Shown here one piece after another: positions 56,614-64,000 of a DNA stretch of 64,000 nucleotides (within the stretch, counting starts at the first letter, position 1; every line of letters starts with the position of its first letter). The notes below the pieces were generated by a model, which did not search any database, had not been told where the DNA came from, and worked only from the letters and a program-made list of their open reading frames with translations. The position numbers were made by a program, and so were the translations under genes. Origin of the DNA: Selaginella moellendorffii (taxonomy: Eukaryota; Streptophyta; Lycopodiopsida; Selaginellales; Selaginellaceae); assembly GCF_000143415.4 (NCBI RefSeq), contig NW_003314347.1:271438-335437 (forward strand), read 5' to 3'.

Positions 56614-56962
56614 CTCACCCTCCTTTTTAGAGATGTCAATCTCCTTATTGACTATTGACTAACAACCCTTACTGAGCCAAGGGGAACTAACACCTCCATT
56701 TTTGCACTGAATTTATCAATCCTTTTATTGTGTAGACTAGATCTTCCATGTGAGGCAACTAATCATCCACCCATACCGTAGTCCCATGGTGGATACCTTC
56801 GTCTAAGATGCTCCAGAAGGACATACATATGGATGACCAATACATATGATTTCAAATTTAGGGGTAAGAATATAGAAGCTTTGGAGCGGCAAAAGATGCT
56901 GATATGCTCCAAAAGAGGAGTAGTAGAGTAGTTGAGAAGCCCAGGAGCAATAGAGCAATGAT

Positions 56963-57124
56963 TGTAGCACATGTGATCATGAGATGAAATTTGGATATAT
57001 TGTCACCATAGATCTTTAAAACCTTAGGGGATAAATGGGGATAAAATAGCCATTAAGAGCTCTCTCATTAAGCAATTGCCTTTTTTCCAATTGGCTTAAG
57101 AAGAGAGAAATAAAGTGTGCTACA
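56963..57124 (+). repeat. 162-bp LTR copy B with primer site
   Basis: TGTAG...CTACA, followed by TGTGGTATCAAAGCAAATGG, a mutated initiator-Met primer site, and then a GGGTTCGATTCCC segment. It thus looks like a 5' LTR junction. Confidence 0.85.
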
Positions 57125-57349
57125 TGTGGTATCAAAGCAAATGGCACGGGTTCGATTCCCATTAATTAGTGGCTACTTAAAAATATAATATACTCTTGAG
57201 CAAGATTGCCACTCCTAACTGCTGGTATGGCTCTGTATTGATTTGTTATTACTCTATTTCTGCTGTTGGCATCTAGAAGCTTCTTCTTCTTCTTCATCCT
57301 TTAGAAGTCCTCAAGATCTATACTCCATTCCTAAAGTGCTCTGATACCA

Positions 57350-57557
57350 TGATAAAAAAGGCAACAACTACTCATATTGTATATATAAAGCTATATATAC
57401 ATGGGCTGTGGCAACTGCCTAATGCCACATCATCCTAACTACCTAGCTACTCATATTGTATATATAAAGCTATATATATATGGGCTGTGGCAACTGCCTA
57501 ATGCCACATCATCCTAACTACCTAGCTAAGCATGTACCTTAGCATCGAATCTCAACA
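57350..57557 (-). repeat. TRIM-like element 5' repeat with internal duplication
   Basis: About 85 bp (TACTCATATTGTATATATAAAGC ... CTAACTACCTAGC) occurs twice in tandem here and once in the left repeat. This explains its 208-bp length against 123 bp. Confidence 0.85.
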
Positions 57558-57562
57558 TAGAG

Positions 57563-58196
57563 AGTGTGCTAGATGATCTTACTCTCAATGAGAATTACAC
57601 CTGTAGTGAGCTATAGAAGAAGTTGTGTGAGAAGCACAAGCAGTAGACATGTCCAAATTGGCCATCTCTACACGGAGATGGTCAACATTTGGTGGAAAGA
57701 GTCAGAAGCTTTGACCAGTTTGTGGATGACATGAAAAATATGTACTAGCAAATTGAGAAATTAGATAAGGAGAACAAACTTCCTCCTTTCTCTTCAAAAC
57801 TATTTTTTTCTTTGTGCTCTTCCTAATTCTTTTCATTCTCTTTGAAGTAACTTGATGCAAGTTGACAAGCTTCAACTTAGTTGTGCCATATTGGCCATCA
57901 AGGAGGAGATCATCATGCAGAAGGATGTTGGAATTCTTTATTTTAAATTTGATTAGGCTTTGTTTGCAAAAAGTTCTTTTAAGCAATTTGTGAAGAAGAA
58001 GAACAACAACGAAGTTTTAAAGGATGAAGGTTTTTCCAAGGCAAAGGAGAGTGATGTGAAATTCAATAAGGACTCCAAGAAGAAATCTTGTGATTATTGC
58101 AACAAGTTTAACCATAAAGAGTCTAAATGCAAGTTGAATATGAAACATCTTCAACAACAGTTGAAGGATTTCAAATTTATGACTCACTATAAATGA
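57563..58196 (+). pseudogene. Copia gag remainder with zinc knuckle
   Basis: Continues the interrupted gag with several stops. The nucleocapsid knuckle CDYCNKFNHKESKC lies near 58090-58130 in a Lys-rich context. Confidence 0.75.
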
Positions 58197-58247
58197 CTTT
58201 TAGATGAAACTTGTGTTGCAGTTAGAATTAACTTTTACAACCATACT

Positions 58248-58553
58248 ATGGTAACTAACTTTTTTATGATTGATTCTGGAGCTACTACTCACCTATCTTG
58301 GCACAAAGATCATTTTATTAAGTATAGAATTTGTTTTGGCCAGCATATTGTGCAGCTAAGAAACAATAGTGAGCATAGTGTTCATGGCATTGGTGACATC
58401 AATGTCCAAACATCTCATGGGAACTTAATCCTAACTAGGGCAATGATTGCTGATATGGAAAACAATCTATATTCTGATTATCAAGTTTGTATCATTCAAA
58501 ATGCACAAACTCATGATATGGTTGCTATAGCTCCCAAGGAAGGAAATTTATAG
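58248..58553 (+). pseudogene. Copia protease region
   Basis: FFMIDSGATTHLSWHKDHF holds the aspartic protease triad DSG; the frame continues through GIGDINVQTSHGNLIL to a stop. Confidence 0.8.
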
Positions 58554-58613
58554 CAACTCAAGGATAAAGAATCTACTAGCTTTTTAATTCTTGCCTTTGT
58601 TGGTAAAAGCACT

Positions 58614-59581
58614 ATGATTTATGGCATAAATGATTTGAATATTACTTATTGTTTAGGATTTCCAGTAAATGGTTTGGATATATCTAACAAGTTAACTCTT
58701 GCTCCATCTGAAGCATGTGCATTTGGAAAGCACCATCATCAACTTTTTAAAACAATTGAAAGTCTAGCAAGCAATTTGCTTGAGCTTGTTCATACTAATG
58801 TTTATGGTCTAGTATAAGTTCCATTTTTCAAAAAGGCTAAATATTTCTTGACTTTCACAAATGATTTTAGTCGCAAAACTTTGGGTTTATTTTCTAAAGA
58901 AGAAATTTGAAGTCTTGGATTGTTTGTAAATTGGAAAACTTTGGTCCAAAACCAAATTGATTGTTAAATCAAGAAGTTATGCATGAATAATGGCAATGAA
59001 TTTGTGAATAATGTTTTTAATAACATATATTCCCAAGCTGGAATCTAGTGCCAACTCACTAAACACAACTCAACATAATAGGGTGGTAGAGTGTAAGAAT
59101 TGCACCATTGTGGACACAACAAGATGCCTTCTCACTCAATTTCACGCTCCATAAAAGCTTTGGGTAGAGGCATGTTATTTTTCTCCATAACCATCGACTT
59201 ATTGTGGTAATATTTTATGTAGAATAAACTTAATGTGGCACATGTATAGATATTTGGATGCATGGTATATTAGTATGTTCCACAAGAGGTCCGACTAGGG
59301 AAAAGCTCATATTTGTTGGTATGCCTGATTTTAGTTCTCATACTTATAGATTGATAGATTTTGTGACAAGCACAATTCACATTTATAAGCAAGAAGAAGT
59401 GGTATTTTTTGAGGAAATTCTTTTTTTCTCTCAATCCTCTTTTATTCATAACCTTGACTTTGTGAATTTTCCAAATTCTTGGTTTTGGAATGATGTTATT
59501 TTTAAAGTTGATTTTTGGAATGATGTTCAATATGAAGAAGCATTTGAGCAAAGAAGAGTTGATCCAGGAGTGCTTGAATAA
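58614..59581 (+). pseudogene. Copia GAG-pre-integrase and integrase relics
   Basis: A Cys/His segment (CAFGKHHHQLF) and LLELVHTNVYG mark the GAG-pre-integrase to integrase junction (normally LELVHTDVCG). Later, NGNEFVNN-type and YRLIDFVTSTIHIYKQ pieces are integrase core and C-terminus. The frame is broken throughout. Confidence 0.7.
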
Positions 59582-59635
59582 GAAAGATAGCTCAACTTTC
59601 TCCTCCAAGATTTAACATTGTTTTGACTCCAATGG

Positions 59636-59797
59636 TGTAGTGTATGTGATCATGGGATGAGATTTGGATATATTGTCACTGTAGATCCTTGGAACCTTGG
59701 GGGATAAATAAGGATAAAATAACCACTAAAGGCTCTTTTATCAAGCAATTGCCCTTTTTCCAGTTGGCTTAAGGGAAGAGAAATAGGGTGTGCTACA
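59636..59797 (+). repeat. 162-bp LTR copy C
   Basis: TGTAG...CTACA; same family as copies A and B. It lies in the copia interior between integrase and RT. No target duplication is visible (AATGG and GATAG). Confidence 0.85.
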
Positions 59798-61185
59798 GAT
59801 AGCATCTTTAACATTCAATAAGGCTACTTTTGAGAAGGAAAAAGGGTGAAAATTCAAAATAGAAAGGCTCTTAAAATATTAAATGTTTTTATGCTATTGC
59901 CTTTTATTTGTTAGAGTTTTTTGCAACCTTATATACACCCAAGCCTTCCTTATTCATAAAAGCTATAGGTAATCCCAATACAAGCCATTGGAAGTGAGCA
60001 ATGGACCAAGAAATTAAATCTATCACTCATATGCATACTTTTGATGAAATGGTTCTTCTAGTTAGAGCTATAGTTTTTGGTAGTCAATAAGTTTACAAGA
60101 CGAAACTCAACCCTAACAGTTCTATCAATTGTCATAAAGCTTGACTTTTTGCACAAGGCTACAAATAACAATATGGTATGGATTATCTTGAGATATACTT
60201 TCTAGTAGTAAAGATGACAAGTGTTCAAATTTTGCTTGCTTTTATCACTTACTTTGATCTTGAGATTTTAACATCAAAACTGTTTTCTTAAATGGAGGAC
60301 CTTGGAGAAGTTCAATATTTTCTTGGTCTTGAAATTCACTATGACAGGAAAATAAAATCCCTTCATATCTCTCAATAATAATATTTGATAAAAGTTCTTG
60401 AGAGTTATGGATACATTAATTGCAATCCTTTTTATTTGCCCATAAAGCTTTATAACATTAAATTCTTAACAAAAGCTAAGTGTCCTTCTAACAAGGAAGA
60501 GTGTTAAGCTTTGGCAAATGTATCATTTCGAAATTTGCTTGGGAGATTGATGTACACTATGGTGTATAACTATTTAGATTTGGCTTATGTTATCATTGCT
60601 CTTAGCCAATTTTTTTCTAATCTTAGCAAGAAACATTGGGACATGGCTAAATCTATAATGCACCATGTAAAATAAACTCTTGCTTTTTGAGTGTTTTATG
60701 GCTCACATGGTGGCTTTTCTCTTGTTGCTTGCAATGATAGTAGCTTATCAAATGATAAAAATAGCCATAAATTCACAACATGGTTTTGCTTTTAACTTGG
60801 AATAAACCTTGTTCTTTAGGCCAAAAAGAAGCAAGCTTACATTGTTCTTTCCTTCACAAAAGCAAAATATTTTTTTGCCTCAATTTCTTCTAGGGAAATT
60901 CTTTCGTTTCAAGAATTTTTTGGAGCTCTTGAGCAATCCTCCATATTAATTACTCTTTATGTTGGCAACAAAGGAGCTATTGATTGGTGCAATAGTGAAG
61001 TGCAATATTAGAAGTCTTAACATGTTACCAAGCATTATCACTATGTCAGGGAGGTTTACTAATGGTTTAGCATGTTTCTTTTTGATAACAACTTATAAAA
61101 CCTTTGGCTAAAATTTTATTTATAGAACATAGGAATTCCATTATGGGCATAGCAACAATAATCACACCCTTGGCTTTAGAAGGAG
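59798..61185 (+). pseudogene. Copia reverse transcriptase and RNase H relics
   Basis: Pieces include EDLGEVQYFLGLEI near 60297, SLHIS near 60362 and LLGRLMYTMVYNYLDLAYVI near 60540, and NKGAIDWCN near 60968, which are late RT and RNase H landmarks. Stops and indels occur every few dozen codons. Confidence 0.7.
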
Positions 61186-61385
61186 TGTCAGAGCCAAAAT
61201 CTAAGGTGTGATAGGCACCTTGAATCATGGAGATCAAAAGCCACATTCAATGGCAAATTTCAAGAGAAATTCCTGGATATAATAATATATAGCTAATGTT
61301 TCTTTCTTCTTTCTATAAATAGTTGTTTCCAATTTCCTTCTGAAAGATCCTGTTCATTCTTTGCTCTCATTCTAGCTCTTTGTCA
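61186..61385 (+). repeat. Copia 3' LTR (200 bp)
   Basis: Pairs with 55553-55753. Confidence 0.9.
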
Positions 61386-61585
61386 CACCATTGATGCTAA
61401 TGGTGGTGTGCCACTGCCGCCTTCTTTCTCCCTACTCAAGAGAGACAATGCATCTATAATGAATAAATTAGGTGAGTGGAATGTTTCTGATCTGCTCTAT
61501 AAATACCAGCATTCAAAATACCATTGAGAGAGACATTCTTCTAAGTAATTTTGGTCACAATCACCTCTAGCCCATAGGACCAGCT
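61386..61585. other. Short spacer, nothing recognised
   Basis: No coding or repeat signal assigned between the copia LTR and the captured-fragment patch. Confidence 0.4.
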
Positions 61586-61687
61586 TTGCCACCTTTGCGA
61601 GCTCTGACATGCACTCCTTGTGCTGCAGAGCTGCCGCATTTGCCATACATGTCCACAAGGAGATTAGGCTTGTCCAGCGTACCTGAA
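61586..61687 (-). pseudogene. PPR gene fragment
   Basis: The minus strand reads DKPNLLVDMYGKCGSSAA. NxLVDMYGKCGS is a hallmark of L/S motifs of plant PLS-type PPR proteins. About 30 codons remain, with no start or end. Confidence 0.65.
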
Positions 61688-61733
61688 TCCATCCACAGGT
61701 GGATCTTCCAGTGCCTTGGCTCCGTGAGCTACT

Positions 61734-62432
61734 CTAGAACAAGCTGTTGTAGAGCAGGCTTTGGCCACATGAGATGCTGTAGGCTGTCAATCCCTCCAGG
61801 AGAGGTCCCCTTGACGTGGTTGGGAGGAACCGGCTCGGCCATTGGGAAGAGAGGCAGTGCCAAGTTGGTGAACGTCTTGCCTTGGAAAACCTTGTTCCAT
61901 CATCGCGATGGCTGGAATGATCTTCCCGGCTTGTCCACATCGGGGATCTCATACACTCGCATGTCTGAGAGCCCTGCTATCAGCCCTGTAAAAAAAACGA
62001 AAGAGAAAATTCTCACCTTCTCCCGTTGGCAGTGACTTAAATCAGATGTCGGCAGCATTGTCCAAGCTAGAAGCAGTCAGGTTGGTGGCCTTCTCATCAG
62101 TGATAATCTTCACCCCTTGCTTGGGTTTGAACTCTGGGAGCTTGATCTTGTGCTTCGGGTTGAGCACACCCACACGGGCCTACAGATGCTACGGTATTTC
62201 AGCCCTGATGCTACGAAAGATAGAAGCTTGTGGTTGAGTCCCCTGGGAAAGCTGCTTGACTCTGTTCACAAAGTAGTCCTCAAACCAGAAAAGCATGACA
62301 CAAAACAGTAAGGTGGTGTTTATAAACAAAAATAAAACTCCTTTTCCTCACCCAGACGATGCAATCCTCGAACGTTTGGCATTTCTCCATAACAAGGAGC
62401 TCAAGCATCTCTCGAGGTTGCATGTCGCTGTA
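61734..62432 (-). pseudogene. Ubiquitin-activating enzyme E1 C-terminal fragment
   Basis: Minus-strand pieces, in E1 order: LELLVMEKCQTFEDCIVW (62432-62346) then a GTGAGG intron donor; DYFVNRVKQL after an acceptor near 62275; KLPEFKPKQGVKIITDEKAT (about 62150-62050); GLIAGLSDMRVYEIPDVDK (about 61985-61930); KTFTNLALPLFPMAEPVPP (about 61880-61825); GLTAYSISCGQSLLYNSLF (about 61795-61734). These match the second catalytic half and the ubiquitin-fold end of UBA1-type E1. Frames shift between pieces and the first half with the adenylation domain is absent, so it cannot be functional. A residual intron shows it came by DNA copying, not from mRNA. Confidence 0.85.
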
Positions 62433-62463
62433 AACTTTCCACACCCATGACAGCCAGATTTTC

Positions 62464-63084
62464 TCTTCTTTGCTCATGGATTTCTTGGTTTTGCTATAGG
62501 GCATGGAAAATCCTCACCTTGTGACTCTCTTGGCTCTAGCCTCGGAGCATCTGGCCGCTCTAATGGGATGGCAAAGTGGTGGTGGCAACAACAAGTTTGG
62601 AGGAATCGAGTACAAAGTTGGGGAGTCTCTCGCTCGAGCCCAGGTTGGTGTTCGCCAGAGGTCCAATATCACTGTGGACGACTACCTTTGCTACGAGTGG
62701 CCAGCCAAGGTGCCAAAGTCGAATGCTTGGGAACAGCAGCAACAGTGCCAGGGCTTCTCACGCGGTGGTCCTCCTGTCTATTTGCAAGACTCGAAGAACA
62801 TCAAGGATGGCAGCCGGTTTCAGTATCAGCACAAGAAGTTTCCAGGTCTAGGATCTTATCTCCCAATGCTACAAGACGAGGGCTACAAGACGATGGCACC
62901 ACAGACTCCCACGATCCAGGTCGAGGTCGGCGGCTCCCCAGGCTCAGTCGTGGACTACAACCGAGTCATGGACACACTGTCCTCGGCAGCATCCGTGGAG
63001 AAGCTCTCCAGTCCCATGGCGATCAAGCAGGAAGCTCCAAGTGCTGCCAAGACGTCGTCCCCACAGGGAAAGACATCCCCCTAA
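62464..63084 (+). pseudogene. Truncated copy of the bHLH gene at 33.3 kb, lacking the bHLH domain
   Basis: Similarity to 33255-33892 begins in the leader intron (before the acceptor ...TATAGGGCATGG) and runs through 193 codons from the ATG at 62503. It differs by scattered substitutions, a few codon gains or losses and deletion of six codons in the QENSFL segment. It breaks after GKTS, just before the DNA-binding basic region, and runs into a stop (CCC TAA) supplied by the adjoining inverted repeat. If expressed it would be a protein of the N-terminal half only. No intron-less signature is present, so it is a DNA-level partial duplication. Confidence 0.9.
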
Positions 63085-63153
63085 ATTCACTATTATTGAT
63101 AGTTATAAAACTTTGTTTAAGAGTTTTATAGCTATCAATAATAGTGAATTTAG
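63081..63153. repeat. Inverted repeat (32-bp arms, 9-bp loop)
   Basis: Arms 63081-63112 and 63122-63153 are reverse complements at 31 of 32 positions; the loop is TTGTTTAAG. It starts exactly where the bHLH similarity ends. Its arms read CTAAATTCACTATTATTGAT... and the complement. Confidence 0.92.
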
Positions 63154-64000
63154 ATTTAAAGTAACATATATAAAAATTAAAAATTAAATAAAGTTATTAT
63201 ATAATCTTTTTATATACAAATTTAAATACTTAAAGAAAGTATTTTCTTACATCAATATTAGTTAATGTTTCATTTGAGGGAGCTCATGCTAGGAATTTAC
63301 ATAATGTATAAAATGTTAGTGAATAAAAATCATTCATCACTGCTGTGAAATTTACTTTTACAGTTATTAAGTTATGCTCATTAACGGGGATTGGGAATCA
63401 TACATCAAGCAATCCCATTTAATTATTTTTGCTAAAACACTTAAACTAATGATAAATAGTTCATATACCCATTAAATTAGTTAGTTTAATTTATTCACAT
63501 TCACACTTAATTCATATTAATTCTCAAACCACATAGATTTTATAAATATCTAATCTTTAAATGAAAAAAATTAACATTTAAAATAATAATAAAATATTTA
63601 CTTCGATTAAAGGTTAGAACAACCATGTTAATCTCAAAACCATCTTTTAATATCATTTCTTTGGCACAAGTAACTATTTTAAATATATTTTTAATGTTTA
63701 ATACCAAAATTAAGTAATATTACATTTTTATAAATTTCCTATAGAATAAAAAACAATTGTTTGGAAAAAATATATATATATATCCATATCTATTCTAACC
63801 ACAAGAAAGTTTAATTTCATTTTGAAAATTTTGAAACCATAGTGATAAATCTCTTTATTTTCCTTTAAAATTCTCAATCAGCATAAAAAAAAATGTATTA
63901 TCTATTGTGTAATGTGATAAAGTTATAGTGAGAAACACTATATAAAAAAAGTAACCATAAATAGTTTTTAAAAAATTAAAATTTAAAAAATGTCTTTTAA
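63154..64000. other. AT-rich spacer, no gene
   Basis: Highly AT-rich with no coding signal. The first about 90 bp resemble 35130-35220 (AAAGTAACATA-ATAAAAATTAAAA then AATCTTTTTA). A (TA)n run is near 63772. Confidence 0.65.

Larger units (their letters stand above)
55990..57557 (-). mobile_element. Small nested LTR element (TRIM-like) in the copia gag
   Basis: Terminal repeats at 55990-56112 and 57350-57557 read TGATAAAA...CTCAACA on the plus strand. On the minus strand TGGTATCAGAGCAC (57349-57336) abuts the right repeat as primer site, and AAGTGGGAG abuts the left one as polypurine tract, so the element is on the minus strand. The 1.2-kb interior has no coding domain. The flanks CGGAG and TAGAG are likely a decayed 5-bp target duplication, because the copia gag frame resumes right after it. 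Confidence 0.75.
55553..61385 (+). mobile_element. Degenerate Ty1/copia LTR retrotransposon
   Basis: The LTRs are 55553-55753 and 61186-61385 (TGT...TCA ends). The primer-binding site TGGTATCAGAGCAGG directly follows the left LTR at 55754, and a purine-rich TAGAAGGAG precedes the right LTR. Relics in order on the plus strand: gag start (to 55989), gag continuation (57563-58196), protease, GAG-pre-integrase, integrase pieces, RT (about 60290-60700), RNase H (about 60950-61080), the copia order. It is broken by many stops and by nested insertions. The flanking 5-mers CAGTA and CACCA do not match. Confidence 0.85.

Noticed and set aside
57136-57170. GGGTTCGATTCCC as a tRNA gene
   Set aside because: It follows a primer-binding site of an LTR copy and lacks the rest of a tRNA; it is a known type of leader sequence in copia elements.
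1-64000. CRISPR arrays, operons, integrons, phage or bacterial defence systems
   Set aside because: The window is eukaryotic, with spliced genes throughout; no spacer-repeat arrays or ribosome-binding-site-led gene chains were found.

Overview
The window looks like nuclear DNA of a lycophyte, most probably Selaginella. The evidence is plant-specific gene families (KANADI, NAI1-type bHLH, plastid lipocalin, PPR proteins), very short GT-AG introns of about 50-130 nt, intergenic spacers of 13-570 bp in the gene-rich half, intronless PPR genes and abundant LTR retrotransposons. The species call is an inference from gene style; nothing in the window proves it.

Layout. 0-4.6 kb: a tandem repeat, a small secreted PLAT-domain gene (minus), hAT transposase debris and a solo LTR. 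4.7-17.4 kb is dense with genes: a GT77-like nucleotide-diphospho-sugar transferase (+), a membrane-anchored purple acid phosphatase (-), a three-finger CCCH protein (-), a plastid LON-domain protein (+), a PPR protein (-), a SURP/CID splicing-type protein (+) and a KANADI transcription factor (-). 17.4-25.4 kb: an 8 kb stretch with no gene I can support, containing microsatellites. 25.4-34.6 kb: a second dense block with an OB-fold protein (-), an all-S-motif PPR protein (+), an aldo-keto reductase (-), a plastid lipocalin (-), a PAP16-like metallophosphatase with a 1-nt frameshift (+) and a bHLH factor (+). 35.3-47.8 kb: a Ty3/gypsy element (minus) split by a second, chromodomain-bearing gypsy element with a perfect 5-bp target duplication. 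47.8-51.2 kb: AT-rich diverged repeats. 51.2-55.5 kb: gene fragments, including a lysozyme-like domain gene that is probably decaying. 55.6-61.4 kb: a degenerate Ty1/copia element that has taken up at least one further LTR element and copies of a 162-bp LTR. 61.4-63.15 kb: a patch of three captured host gene fragments (PPR, ubiquitin-activating enzyme E1, and a truncated copy of the 33.3 kb bHLH gene) ending at a 32-bp-arm inverted repeat. 63.15-64 kb: AT-rich DNA.

How the genes relate. There are no operons, but neighbours are packed unusually tightly: divergent pairs share 50-205 bp promoters, some carrying telo-box-like motifs, and convergent pairs have 54-bp, 13-bp or even overlapping ends. 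Intron-containing genes below were assembled by eye from splice signals, frame continuity and family conservation; exon coordinates are given in each entry. No RNA gene, CRISPR array or prokaryotic feature was found. The most unusual content is the all-S PPR array, the lysozyme-like gene and the captured-fragment patch; I saw no clearly new multi-gene system.
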